NCBI GenBank assembly: GCA_900315485.1
Contig: OMZI01000007.1
Coordinates: forward strand, 1-64,000
Source of the DNA: an uncultured Eubacteriales bacterium
GTDB taxonomy: Bacteria > Bacillota > Clostridia > Peptostreptococcales > Anaerovoracaceae
DNA: 64,000 nt
Direction of reading: 5' to 3'
A model generated the notes under the pieces. That model made no database searches. It was not told the DNA's origin and saw only the letters and a list, made by a program, of their open reading frames with translations. Both the position numbers and the translations under genes were made by a program. Positions 9,536-17,854 of the stretch are shown piece by piece; position 1 is the first letter of the stretch, and every line of letters begins with the position of its first letter.

Positions 9536-9898
9536 CTATGCTACGTATGCTACTGTCTGTCCTGACGAAGTGCTGTCACCTTCAGATACAACGATCTTGC
9601 TGACTGTGCCGTCCTTAGGCGCAACTACAGGGATCTCCATCTTCATAGCCTCGAGGATCAGGATGGTGTCTCCCGCCTTGACGCTGTCGCCTTCCTTGGC
9701 GACGACCTTGAAGACTTTGCCCGATGTTCCGCAGACTACAGGAGCACCGCTTCCTGCTGCCGCACTCTTAGGTGCTGCTGCCGGCTTTGCCGCTGGTGCT
9801 GCAGCTGCTGAAGGCTGAGCCTGTGCGCCGGATCCGTCTTTCTTTTCTACTTCTACTTCGAACTCCTGTCCGTTTACTCTTATGATGTATGTCTCCAT
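9536..9898 (-). CDS. Biotin carboxyl carrier subunit of the decarboxylase/transcarboxylase
   Basis: 120 residues: a short N-terminal beta segment, an Ala/Pro/Lys linker (about residues 25-50), and a biotinyl domain with the biotinylation motif EAMKME (lysine about residue 88). The same arrangement as GcdC/MmdC and transcarboxylase 1.3S. It shuttles CO2 between a carboxyltransferase and OadB. Its ATG lies inside the 3' end of oadG (19-bp overlap), so the two are probably translationally coupled. Confidence 0.93.
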   Translation of the reverse strand: METYIIRVNGQEFEVEVEKKDGSGAQAQPSAAAAPAAKPAAAPKSAAAGSGAPVVCGTSGKVFKVVAKEGDSVKAGDTILILEAMKMEIPVVAPKDGTVSKIVVSEGDSTSSGQTVAYVA

Positions 9899-10185
9899 GT
9901 TGCCCTCCGTACGTTCCTGACAATGTATTCTTCTTCGTTTCCGGCATTCTGATCCTTGATGAACTGATGTACCGCCGCTGTGATGGCTGCTATCATCTCA
10001 GGCGTGATGCCGTCTTCATCTGCCGCAGGCGCTGCCTCTGCCGCAGGTGCCGCTTTCGGCTTTTCCCTGCAGAGGATGCCCATGATCCAGATGCATATGG
10101 ATATGAAGATCAGTATCGCGAACACCGTCCCCATACCCAGCACTGTATCGACCAGTGCTATTCTTACAATTTCCTGAAAACTCAT
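9880..10185 (-). CDS. oadG: Decarboxylase gamma subunit (OadG-like)
   Basis: 101 residues with one N-terminal transmembrane helix (about residues 13-37), an Ala/Pro-rich linker, and a cytoplasmic tail ending EEEYIVRNVRRATWRHTS. This layout, and its place between a carboxyltransferase and a biotin carrier, identify it as the small gamma subunit that assembles the Na+-pump complex. The tail lacks an obvious His-rich zinc site. Sequence conservation in this family is low, so context carries much of the call. Confidence 0.8.
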   Translation of the reverse strand: MSFQEIVRIALVDTVLGMGTVFAILIFISICIWIMGILCREKPKAAPAAEAAPAADEDGITPEMIAAITAAVHQFIKDQNAGNEEEYIVRNVRRATWRHTS

Positions 10186-10193
10186 GCGATCAC

Positions 10194-11540
10194 CTACCTG
10201 CTGTTAATGAACGTCTGAAGAGCTCCGATGAGGTACTTCCTGGATTCTTCAGGTGCGATGACTTTGTCGGCAAAACCGTGTCTTGCCAGTGCGAGAGCGT
10301 TGGTCTGCGAGTCACGGAACTGCTGCTCCAGTTCAGGTGTCCACTTTCCGAAGATGACCTCGGTGGCCTGTCTCGGGTCGACGATGCTGATGTCTGCGCT
10401 GTCCCACATGAATACGTAGTCAGCTCCGAGTCCCTTGGAGTTCAGCATACTGTAAGCACTTCCGACTACAGTGCCCGTGATCAGGTTGATCTTAGGAACT
10501 GTCGCATTGATGAATGCGTTGATAAGTCTTCCGGCTGCACTCGGCATGAACTTCTCGCTCTCCGACTTGGTATCATATCCTTCTGTGTCCGTAATGGTCA
10601 GGATCGGAATATTGAACTTGTTGCAGAAGTTGACGAGCCTTGCAGCCTTGTCGCATCCTGCTGCTGTGATCCTCTTCTCTCCGTCTACCGCGTTGCAGGC
10701 GGCGACCCCGATGATCTGGCCGGCGATCCTGATGAATCCGGTGATCATGTCCTCGCCCCTGTCCTTGGCGGTCTCAACTACCCTGTGGTTGTCCGAGATG
10801 TCGTCGAGGATGGCTCTTGCATCGCCGAGCTTGTATCTCAGGTCAGGGCATACTCTGTTCAGTTCTTCATCGCTGATGTCCTTGATGTACGGTGCAAAAT
10901 CCGTGCTGGCAGGAAGGATACGGATGAGTCTCCTTATCCTCTCAACGATCTCTTCCCACTCGTATGTACCGTCATCGTTGGCCTGGATGTACGGGTTGTT
11001 TCCGATAGCATTGGCTACGACACCCTGCGGGTTAACGAATATGCTTCCCTTGTCCTTTTCAAGGAAGACAAAATCCGCGAGCTCTGCGGATATGGACATT
11101 CCGCCTCCGCACTGTCCGATGACAGCCATGAGCTGCGGGATCTTCTTCGATGCCTCCGACTGCCTCTTGTACAGCTTTGCAAACTGATAGAGTCCGTCGA
11201 GTCCTTCTTCTATACGGAAGCCCGCGCAGTCGAGAAGTCCGATGATCGGAGCCCTTGCCTTTATGGCGTGCTCGTACAGATCTACTAACTTCCTGCCGTG
11301 CTGCTCGCCGAAGGTTCCTCCCATGACCTCATTATCCTGCGCAAAAATAAAAACGAGGTTGCCTTCGACCGTGCCGTAACCGGTTACCACACCATCGGAT
11401 TCAACAACCTCATCCGGATGGTAGAACTCAGTATACCTGGCCGATACATGCTCCCCGATCTCCATAAAACTGCCCGGATCCAGGATATCGATTACCTTGG
11501 AAATGGCAGTCGTTCTTTCATCACTTGGTCTGACTTGCAT
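10194..11540 (-). CDS. Acyl-CoA-type carboxyltransferase subunit (MmdA / transcarboxylase 12S-like)
   Basis: 448 residues with the double crotonase fold of biotin-dependent carboxyltransferases. The N-half has GTFGEQHGRKL and GQCGGGMSISAELADF; the C-half has GCDKAARLVNFCNKFNIP and VVGSAYSMLNSKGLGADYVF. Shorter than typical methylmalonyl-CoA decarboxylase alpha subunits (about 510). It would exchange CO2 between an acyl-CoA and the biotin carrier. First gene of the operon, divergent from the LysR gene. Having this and OadA on one carrier is the transcarboxylase set (12S, 5S, 1.3S) plus a Na+ pump. The acyl-CoA substrate (propionyl, acetyl, glutaryl type) cannot be told from the sequence. Confidence 0.85.
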   Translation of the reverse strand: MQVRPSDERTTAISKVIDILDPGSFMEIGEHVSARYTEFYHPDEVVESDGVVTGYGTVEGNLVFIFAQDNEVMGGTFGEQHGRKLVDLYEHAIKARAPIIGLLDCAGFRIEEGLDGLYQFAKLYKRQSEASKKIPQLMAVIGQCGGGMSISAELADFVFLEKDKGSIFVNPQGVVANAIGNNPYIQANDDGTYEWEEIVERIRRLIRILPASTDFAPYIKDISDEELNRVCPDLRYKLGDARAILDDISDNHRVVETAKDRGEDMITGFIRIAGQIIGVAACNAVDGEKRITAAGCDKAARLVNFCNKFNIPILTITDTEGYDTKSESEKFMPSAAGRLINAFINATVPKINLITGTVVGSAYSMLNSKGLGADYVFMWDSADISIVDPRQATEVIFGKWTPELEQQFRDSQTNALALARHGFADKVIAPEESRKYLIGALQTFINSR

Positions 11541-11591
11541 GTCGCCCTCCTTATATCAAGGCTATTTATTGCGTTTAAAAGTTGACATTAT

Positions 11592-11618
11592 TTTATACCG
11601 CATATAGAGTATAATCAA
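11592..11618 (-). promoter_or_regulatory. Candidate promoter of the decarboxylase operon with LysR-type dyad
   Basis: On the minus strand TTGATT (11613-11618) and TATAAA (11592-11597) are separated by 15 bp, about 50 bp before the carboxyltransferase ATG. Between and over them lies TATAC-N10-GTATA (11594-11613), a T-N11-A type dyad as bound by LysR regulators. It overlaps the candidate -10, so binding could block or reposition RNA polymerase. The spacing is one base short of ideal. Confidence 0.4.
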
Positions 11619-11670
11619 ATATGAATAATGGTATGAATGCTATATTATTGTTCTTATATGTATACAGCGC

Positions 11671-11752
11671 GTTCAGCTTACCCTGCTCGCGTCCTCGAAA
11701 TGCCGCACATCCTTATGGCATTTCTGCGGAATACTCGCAGTGCAAGCTGAAC
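11671..11752 (+). repeat. GTCCTC/TGCGG hairpin element A, in the lysR leader
   Basis: Outer arms GTTCAGCTT (11671-11679) and AAGCTGAAC (11744-11752) pair perfectly. The inner helix is GAAATGCC (11697-11704) with GGCATTTC (11717-11724), loop GCACATCCTTAT. GCTCGCGTCCTC precedes the inner helix and TGCGGAATACTCGC follows it; this internal motif recurs at 28263, 48350 and 61499. It lies 38 bp before the lysR ATG in the same direction, so it would be in the transcript leader. No U-run follows, so it is not a simple terminator. Confidence 0.7.
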
Positions 11753-11790
11753 ATGCTGATGACAAAGATGACACATAAAGGAAACCGGCA

Positions 11791-12768
11791 ATGGATATAT
11801 TCAGGAAGAAAGAAATAGTAACTGCTATATATAAGGAAGGTGGATTCTCGAAGGCGGCCAAGGCTCTGCACATTGCTCAGCCTTCTCTCAGTGTCATGGT
11901 CTCGAATATAGAAAAGGAGATCGGTGCCAGGCTGTTTGACCGGAGCACCTCTCCGGTGCGTCTCACGCAGATCGGTGAGAAGTATCTCGAATGCTGCGGC
12001 AACATATCCATGATCGAAGAGGACTTCATCAGCTATGTCAACGACATCAAGGGTATCAAGGTCGGTGAGATTGCTCTCGGCGGAACGACTCTGTACATGT
12101 CGAATATCGTCCCGGACATACTGAATGAGTATTCGGTCATGCATCCTTCCATCCACATAAGACTGTATGACTACGACACTCCTGCACTCATCAGCATGCT
12201 TCTGAGCGGTGAGCTTGATATCGTAATAGATAACCTTCCGTCGGAAAACGAGCAGCTCGCAGGCCATTATCTCGGAACGGAATATCTGCTGATCGCCATA
12301 CCGAAGAGCTTTGCAGTCAACGTAAAGCTCGAAGAGAATGCATACTCCTTTGAGGAGATAACAGCCGGGAAGCATACCGAGAACATCCATCCAGCGCTCG
12401 ACTATTTCAGGCCGCTGACAAAGCAGCCGTTCATCCTCCTTCAGGATGGCTTCGACACACGCAGAAGATGCGATGCAGTGTTCAAGGACTACGGTGTCAG
12501 AATCGATCCGGTATATGAACTGAACCAGCTGTCAAGCGCTTTCGGTATGGCAGCTTCAGGCCTCGGCATTACTGTCGTCAGCGACACTCTTATCAGGCAC
12601 TCCCCTAACTGGGGCAGCCATATGCTCTACTACTCAGTAAACCACAGTGAATTCATCCGTGATGTGTGCTATTACACCAGAAAGCACAGGATGCTATCCC
12701 TCGCTCTCGAGGAGTTCATAGATATCAGCAGAGAGCTGCATCCTTTCACTCAGAGCCTGCCGCTCTGA
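11791..12768 (+). CDS. LysR-family transcriptional regulator
   Basis: 325 residues. The N-terminal winged HTH (about residues 5-65) has FSKAAKALHIAQPSLSVMVSNIEKEIG, typical of the family. The rest is a periplasmic-binding-protein-like effector domain. ATG preceded by AAGGAAA. It is divergent from the aspartate/oxaloacetate operon across 250 bp that contains a TATAC-N10-GTATA dyad, so it probably controls that operon. The ligand is unknown; aspartate or oxaloacetate would fit the context. Confidence 0.9.
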   Translation: MDIFRKKEIVTAIYKEGGFSKAAKALHIAQPSLSVMVSNIEKEIGARLFDRSTSPVRLTQIGEKYLECCGNISMIEEDFISYVNDIKGIKVGEIALGGTTLYMSNIVPDILNEYSVMHPSIHIRLYDYDTPALISMLLSGELDIVIDNLPSENEQLAGHYLGTEYLLIAIPKSFAVNVKLEENAYSFEEITAGKHTENIHPALDYFRPLTKQPFILLQDGFDTRRRCDAVFKDYGVRIDPVYELNQLSSAFGMAASGLGITVVSDTLIRHSPNWGSHMLYYSVNHSEFIRDVCYYTRKHRMLSLALEEFIDISRELHPFTQSLPL

Positions 12769-12828
12769 TAATAAATTAACCACTGAAGCAATAGTTAATG
12801 GCGTTATCCTTAATTAAATTAAGTGGAC

Positions 12829-12850
12829 GGGCGATTATTCGCTCTTTTTT
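12829..12850 (+). terminator. Terminator after lysR
   Basis: GGGCGA (12829-12834) pairs with TCGCTC (12839-12844, one G-T) and is followed by TTTTTT. It separates the lysR and pckA transcripts. Confidence 0.7.
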
Positions 12851-12971
12851 ATCATATTGTGCAAAATTATTGAAAGTATTAACGGCTTAAAGTATATATT
12901 TTTCAGAAAGAAGCACCGCTTCATTTCGATCATTAACGACAATATTTCATTTTTCAGCAGAGGTGATATCA

Positions 12972-14648
12972 ATGAGCATAAGCGCAGACAAGAAGAGTTT
13001 CTTCAAGATCAATCCCGCTATCGTTGAGGACAGCCAGGAGACATACACGATCCAGGAGAACTACAAAGAGACTTACGGTCTCGATGCTCTCGGACTCGCT
13101 CCTTCGACAGTGCACCGCAATCTCAGCCCTACCGTTCTCATAGAGAAAGCTATCAGAAACGGTGAAGGAATCCTGACAGATACCGGCGCCCTGGCAGTTA
13201 CGACCGGCAAATTCACAGGCCGTTCCCCTCACGACAAATACATCGTCGACACCGACGGAGTCCACGACCTCATCAACTGGGGCGATGTCAACCACCCTAT
13301 CGACAGGAAGGTTTTCGACGCACTCAAAGAGGAGATGATCGATTTCCTCGAGGGTCAGGAAGTGTATATCTTCGATGGCTTTGCAGGAGCTGACCCGCAG
13401 CACAGGCGCAAATTCCGCGTCATCAACGAGCTGCCTTCACAGAACCTGTTCATCCGTGACCTTCTAATCAGACCTACAGCAGAAGAACTGGCTACTTTTG
13501 GCGAAGCTGACTACACCATCCTCGTGGCCCCTGGCTACAAGTGCAATGCAAAGCGTTACGGCATCCACTCAGAGGCTGCCATCATCATCGACTACGAAGC
13601 TCATTTTGCCATAATCGCCGGCTCACAGTACTCAGGCGAGATCAAGAAGACCGTCTTCTCGATCATGAATTTCGCAATGCCTGTCGAGGACAACGTTCTC
13701 CCGATGCACTGCTCAGCCAACATGGACCCTGCCACAGGCGAGACTGCAGTATTCTTCGGTCTTTCCGGTACGGGCAAAACAACGCTCTCAGCTGACCCTA
13801 ACCGCGAGCTGATCGGCGATGACGAGCACGGCTGGTCCGACAACGGCGTATTCAACTTCGAGGGCGGGTGCTATGCAAAGTGCATCGACCTTGAGGAATC
13901 CAAAGAGCCTGAGATCTATCGCGCCATCCACTTCGGTTCGGTCCTTGAGAACGTCGTCACCAACGAAGACCACGTTCCGGACTATGCCGACAGATCGCTC
14001 ACAGAGAACACCCGCGTCGGATATCCTATAGATTTTATCCCTAATGCCAGCAGGGCAGGCCGCGGCGGCATCCCTAAGGTCGTGCTGTTCCTCACAGCAG
14101 ACGCGTTCGGAGTTCTGCCTCCAATCTCAAAGCTCACAAGAAACGCCGCGATCTACCACTTCGTAACAGGCTTCACAGCCAAGCTCGCAGGTACGGAGCG
14201 CGGAGTCAAAGAGCCGCAGCCGACATTCTCCACTCTGTTCGGAGAGCCTTTCATGCCGCTCAAAACCGAGCGCTATGCTGAGATGTTCGGCGAACGCCTT
14301 GATGAGTACGGCACACAGGTATATCTTGTAAACACGGGATGGTCAGGCGGAGCATTCGGAACTGGCAGCCGCATCAAGCTTGCTTACACTAGAGCAATGG
14401 TAACAGCCGCCCTGAACGGAGACCTTGAGAATGCTGAATACGTCCATGACGACAGATTCAACCTCGAGATTCCTGTCAGCGTCAAGGGAGTTCCTGAGGA
14501 GATCATGATCCCTAAGAACACCTGGGCAGATGCAGAAGCGTATGACAGACAGGCCGATGAGCTCGCTGAGATGTTCATCACCAACTTCGAGAAGAAATAC
14601 CCTGACATGCCTGCCGAGATCTCAGAAGCAGGTCCTGCAAGAAAGTAG
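12972..14648 (+). CDS. pckA: Phosphoenolpyruvate carboxykinase (ATP)
   Basis: 558 residues from the ATG at 12972, which has GAGGTG ahead of it; an in-frame GTG at 12963 lies within that site and is rejected. Motifs of ATP-type PEPCK: FTGRSPHDKY, RDLLIRPT, kinase-1a P-loop GLSGTGKTTLSADP (about residues 264-277), the kinase-2/metal motif GDDEHGW, and NTGWSGGAFGTGSRI. Converts oxaloacetate and ATP to PEP, ADP and CO2. In fermenters it often runs the other way to make ATP. It has its own leader after the lysR terminator. With the adjacent oxaloacetate decarboxylase operon it forms a branch point at oxaloacetate. Confidence 0.97.
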   Translation: MSISADKKSFFKINPAIVEDSQETYTIQENYKETYGLDALGLAPSTVHRNLSPTVLIEKAIRNGEGILTDTGALAVTTGKFTGRSPHDKYIVDTDGVHDLINWGDVNHPIDRKVFDALKEEMIDFLEGQEVYIFDGFAGADPQHRRKFRVINELPSQNLFIRDLLIRPTAEELATFGEADYTILVAPGYKCNAKRYGIHSEAAIIIDYEAHFAIIAGSQYSGEIKKTVFSIMNFAMPVEDNVLPMHCSANMDPATGETAVFFGLSGTGKTTLSADPNRELIGDDEHGWSDNGVFNFEGGCYAKCIDLEESKEPEIYRAIHFGSVLENVVTNEDHVPDYADRSLTENTRVGYPIDFIPNASRAGRGGIPKVVLFLTADAFGVLPPISKLTRNAAIYHFVTGFTAKLAGTERGVKEPQPTFSTLFGEPFMPLKTERYAEMFGERLDEYGTQVYLVNTGWSGGAFGTGSRIKLAYTRAMVTAALNGDLENAEYVHDDRFNLEIPVSVKGVPEEIMIPKNTWADAEAYDRQADELAEMFITNFEKKYPDMPAEISEAGPARK

Positions 14649-14752
14649 CAGCAGTCAGAGCAGACATGCAAAATAAGCATGCACATCAGGCATACAGATC
14701 AGGTGCATAACCTGAGACAGAAGAACAGATATTAATCAAGAAAGGAAAAGCC

Positions 14753-15181
14753 ATGAAGAATATAGATGAAATGGACGTTCAGATCCTCAACCTCCTCAAG
14801 ATGAACGCACGTATGTCACTCAAGGAACTCTCCTCTGAGGTGCATCTGACTACCCCTGCACTCTCTGCACGCATAGACAAGCTCGAAAATGCAGGATTCA
14901 TCAAGGGCTATCACGCAGATGTTGATCTTGAGAAGATCGGCTACAAGATCAAGGCCTTCATCCAGATGTCCGTACTCCCTGAAGACCAGCGCAAGTTCTA
15001 CGACTTCATCCAGAAGAAGGACTTCGTTCTCGAGTGCAACCACATCACAGGACCTTATTCCATGCTCCTCAAGGTAGTCACACCGACAACATCCGAGCTC
15101 GACACATTCATCGGCGAACTGCAGGAGTTCGGAAGAACCGAGACACAGGTAGTCTTCTCTACAGTACTCGAGAGATTCTAG
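14753..15181 (+). CDS. Lrp/AsnC-family transcriptional regulator
   Basis: 142 residues: N-terminal HTH (MDVQILNLLKMNARMSLKELS start, then LTTPALSARIDKLENAGFIKGY) and a C-terminal RAM/AsnC effector domain. ATG preceded by AAAGGAAA. It follows pckA by about 100 bp, possibly cotranscribed. Such regulators sense amino acids and could act on either neighbouring module; the target is unknown. Confidence 0.92.
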   Translation: MKNIDEMDVQILNLLKMNARMSLKELSSEVHLTTPALSARIDKLENAGFIKGYHADVDLEKIGYKIKAFIQMSVLPEDQRKFYDFIQKKDFVLECNHITGPYSMLLKVVTPTTSELDTFIGELQEFGRTETQVVFSTVLERF

Positions 15182-15228
15182 TATACCCGGCAGACAGAAA
15201 CTACGTCATCCAAAAATAATACAATTGC

Positions 15229-15262
15229 AAAAGGCAGATTCCCGTCAGGGTCTCTGCCTTTT
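15229..15262. terminator. Bidirectional terminator between lrp and lysA
   Basis: AAAAGGCAGA (15229-15238) pairs with TCTGCCTTTT (15253-15262), with an inner CCC/GGG extension. T-runs lie on both sides, so it can end both the plus-strand pckA/lrp transcript and the minus-strand lysine operon. Confidence 0.88.
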
Positions 15263-15267
15263 CTTAT

Positions 15268-16563
15268 CTACAGCTCATTCTTCATGAGATCTGCGTAGGT
15301 CTCTCTCTTTACTACGAGCCTCGCCTTGCCGTCCTTTATCATTATCATCGCCGGCTTCGGGATCCTGTTGTAGTTGGATGCCATCGCGTAGTTGTATGCG
15401 CCCGTGGTGAGGACGGCGATGATGTCGCCTCTCTCAGGCTTTGCGATGCTGACGTATTCCGCGACACGGTCGCCGCTCTCGCAGCATCTGCCTGCGATCG
15501 TGCATTCGTAGTCTGCAGGCTCGCCTGCTTTGCTCGCATTAAGGACTGTATACTCCGACTTGTAGAGAGCATATCTCGGATTATCGGTCATGCCGCCGTC
15601 TACGGTGACGTAGTTGCGGTATCCCTTGACTTCCTTGCAGCCGCCCGTAGTGTACAGGGTCGTGCCCGCATCGGCTATGATGCTGCGGCCAGGCTCCATG
15701 TAGATGGCTTCAAACGAGATGCCGTATTTCTCACATGCTGCCTTGAGGTGCTCCGACACTTCCTTGATGCGTGCCGGAATGTCGATCTGCGGGTCCTTCT
15801 CGGTGTATCTGACGCCGAAGCCGCCGCCGATATTCAGTATCCTTACAGTAAGACCATAAGCATATTTCATTTTGGCCGCATACTCAGTCAGGATCTCCAC
15901 CTGCCTGTTGAAGGAATCGCTTTCGAATATCTGCGATCCAACGTGGCTGTGGAATCCCGCGACCTCTATGTACTCACACGAAAGAGCCGTGCGCACGAAT
16001 TCATCCGCCTGACCCGTATCGATCGGAACGCCGAACTGCGAATCGACTTTGCCCGTATTGATTGCTTCAAGTGTGTGCGGATCAAGTCCACAAGTCAGCC
16101 TCAGAAGCACATTTTGAATGACCCCCTGCTCTGAGGCGACTTTATTGAGGACTTCCAGTTCATTCAGATTGTCGACTACAAAATATCCTATCCCCTGTGA
16201 GACACCGTATTCGATATCTGCGTCTGTTTTGTTGGTGCCGTGGAAAAACATTTTCGATGCAGGAAAACCTGCAGCGACTGCTGTAAATATCTCTCCCGGT
16301 GAAACGACATCAACGCACATCCCCTCAGACTGAACCACCGGGTATATGCCCTTGAAGCACAGGGCTTTGCTCGCGAAAAGCGGAGCAGATTCCGGTCCAA
16401 AGTATTCATGCATGGCATTGACGTATGTCCTGCAGTTAGCGCGGATCACATCCTCGTCGAGGACGTAGAGCGGTGTGCCGTATTCAGCAGCAAGCTCGAC
16501 CGCGTCCAGGCCGCCGATTGCCAGATGCCCTTTTTCGTTTACTGTAAGATTGTTGTATAGCAT
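15268..16563 (-). CDS. lysA: Diaminopimelate decarboxylase
   Basis: 431 residues, fold-type III PLP enzyme (alanine-racemase-like barrel plus beta domain). The PLP lysine lies in FASKALC near residue 66. GFHSHVGSQI, GGGFGVRY and EPGRSI are the expected phosphate- and substrate-contact motifs, and CCESGD near the C-terminus contributes the partner-subunit cysteine. Makes L-lysine from meso-DAP. ATG preceded by AAGGTG. Last gene of the lysine operon, separated from ddh by a REP-like palindrome. Confidence 0.96.
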   Translation of the reverse strand: MLYNNLTVNEKGHLAIGGLDAVELAAEYGTPLYVLDEDVIRANCRTYVNAMHEYFGPESAPLFASKALCFKGIYPVVQSEGMCVDVVSPGEIFTAVAAGFPASKMFFHGTNKTDADIEYGVSQGIGYFVVDNLNELEVLNKVASEQGVIQNVLLRLTCGLDPHTLEAINTGKVDSQFGVPIDTGQADEFVRTALSCEYIEVAGFHSHVGSQIFESDSFNRQVEILTEYAAKMKYAYGLTVRILNIGGGFGVRYTEKDPQIDIPARIKEVSEHLKAACEKYGISFEAIYMEPGRSIIADAGTTLYTTGGCKEVKGYRNYVTVDGGMTDNPRYALYKSEYTVLNASKAGEPADYECTIAGRCCESGDRVAEYVSIAKPERGDIIAVLTTGAYNYAMASNYNRIPKPAMIMIKDGKARLVVKRETYADLMKNEL

Positions 16564-16576
16564 GTTTTCACCTTTT

Positions 16577-16694
16577 TGTGACAGTGGGGACGGTTCTGAT
16601 TGTCATCTTTTTGTGTCAAAAGGGACGGTCCTTTTTTGACGCATTCCGGTTCTGTCTGCAGAAGATGACAAACAGAACCGTCCCCATTGTCATA
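16577..16694. repeat. REP-like palindromic element 1 (GGGGACGGTTCT core)
   Basis: Terminal inverted arms at 16577-16598 (starting TGTGACAGTGGGGACGG) and 16673-16694 enclose an inner hairpin in which AAAAGGGAC pairs with GTCCTTTTTT. The right arm abuts the ddh stop codon; the left arm is 2 bp from the lysA ribosome site. The right half matches element 2 (17731-17810) almost base for base. Confidence 0.85.
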
Positions 16695-17675
16695 TTAAAG
16701 CATGTGTGCGAGCAGCTGTTCTCTTGTATGATGCGACAGGTATGCAGGCGGTACGTCGAAGAGTGTCTTCGCTCCGCACTGACCTTCCTGGTTCATCCTG
16801 TAAGCAGCTCTTGCTGCTGCAACGAGGATGCTGCCTGTGAAGAACGGATTGGAGTCGAGGTGGAGAGTGAACTCTACTGTGTTGTTGAACTCTCTGTTTA
16901 ATCCTGTGCGTCCGCTTCTGATCACGCTGCCGCCGTGCGGAAGTCCGCTGTGATCTCTCTCGAGCTCTTCCTGTGTGATGAAGGTGACTGTTGTGTCATA
17001 TGGCTCGAAGTAGTCCGGCATTGTCTTGATAGCCTCTTCGATGGCAGCCTTGTCAGCTCCGTCCTCAGCAACTACCCAGCACTCTCTGAGGTGCATCTGA
17101 CGTGCAGTGAACTCAGGGTGCTCGTTATTTCTCACGCTCTCAAGAGCAGCCTCAACAGGTACAGTGTACTGTCTTGCGTCCTTTACACCCTCGATCCTTC
17201 TGATAGCGTCGGAGTGTCCCTGGCTGACTCCGCGTCCCCAGAATGTATAGCTGTCGCCTTCCGGAAGAGCCGAATCTGCGAGGATCCTTGCCAGTGAGAA
17301 GTATCCCGGGTCCCATCCGCAGGAGATGATGCCGACCTTGCCTGATGCAGATGCGGCTTCATCTACCTTTGCAAAATGCTCCGGTATGTGATGATGGTTG
17401 TCAAAACTGTCGATGACGTTGAACTTTGCTGCAAGCTCAGGTGTCATCCAAGGCAGGTCTGTTGCGCTGCCTCCGCAGATGATTACTACATCGATGTCAC
17501 CGGCGCATTCTCCGATCTTATCATAAGCGACAACCGGTACACCTGTTACGGTCTGTACTGTTGCCGGGTCTCTTCTTGAGAAAACTGCTACAAGCTCCAT
17601 GTCCTGCGCCTGTGTTACAGCAGCCTCAACGCCTCTTCCGATATTTCCGTATCCTGCTATTCCTACCCTTATCAT
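16695..17675 (-). CDS. ddh: meso-Diaminopimelate dehydrogenase
   Basis: 326 residues, NADPH-dependent. Rossmann motif GIAGYGNIGRGVE at the N-terminus; family-specific SFDNHHHIPEHF, CGWDPGYFSLAR and WGRGVSQGHSDAIRRI (substrate-binding region) are intact. It converts tetrahydrodipicolinate to meso-DAP in one step, so the operon uses the dehydrogenase variant of the lysine pathway rather than the succinylase or acetylase routes. Lies between dapB and lysA, with repeat elements on both sides. Confidence 0.96.
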   Translation of the reverse strand: MIRVGIAGYGNIGRGVEAAVTQAQDMELVAVFSRRDPATVQTVTGVPVVAYDKIGECAGDIDVVIICGGSATDLPWMTPELAAKFNVIDSFDNHHHIPEHFAKVDEAASASGKVGIISCGWDPGYFSLARILADSALPEGDSYTFWGRGVSQGHSDAIRRIEGVKDARQYTVPVEAALESVRNNEHPEFTARQMHLRECWVVAEDGADKAAIEEAIKTMPDYFEPYDTTVTFITQEELERDHSGLPHGGSVIRSGRTGLNREFNNTVEFTLHLDSNPFFTGSILVAAARAAYRMNQEGQCGAKTLFDVPPAYLSHHTREQLLAHML

Positions 17676-17730
17676 TTTGATTCTCCTTTTCGATTCCTGA
17701 TCTCTGATCCCATTACTGTCCCGTATAGTG

Positions 17731-17810
17731 TGTCACCGGGGACGGTCCTTGCTGACACATTCCGGCCCTGTCTGCAAAAGATGACAAACAGAACCGTCCC
17801 CACTGTCACA
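17731..17810. repeat. REP-like palindromic element 2
   Basis: The left arm starts TGTCACCGGGGACGGTCC (17731) and the right arm ends GAACCGTCCCCACTGTCACA (17810). It shares the interior TTCTGTCTGCAGAAGATGAC-type segment with element 1, with a few changes. It sits in the dapB-ddh gap of the lysine operon. Confidence 0.8.
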
Positions 17811-17854
17811 TTTTTATACACCCTGAGCTCCCCCAAGCTCAGGATATCCGGCTT

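Noticed and set aside
10155-11288. Long plus-strand open frame of 377 codons
   Set aside because: It lies entirely antisense to the MmdA-like gene, has low-complexity composition typical of a codon-bias shadow, and lacks a ribosome site.
11671-11752. Integron attC site or simple terminator
   Set aside because: attC sites conserve their ends, whereas here the interior is conserved and the arms vary. No integrase or cassette genes are present, and no T-run follows.
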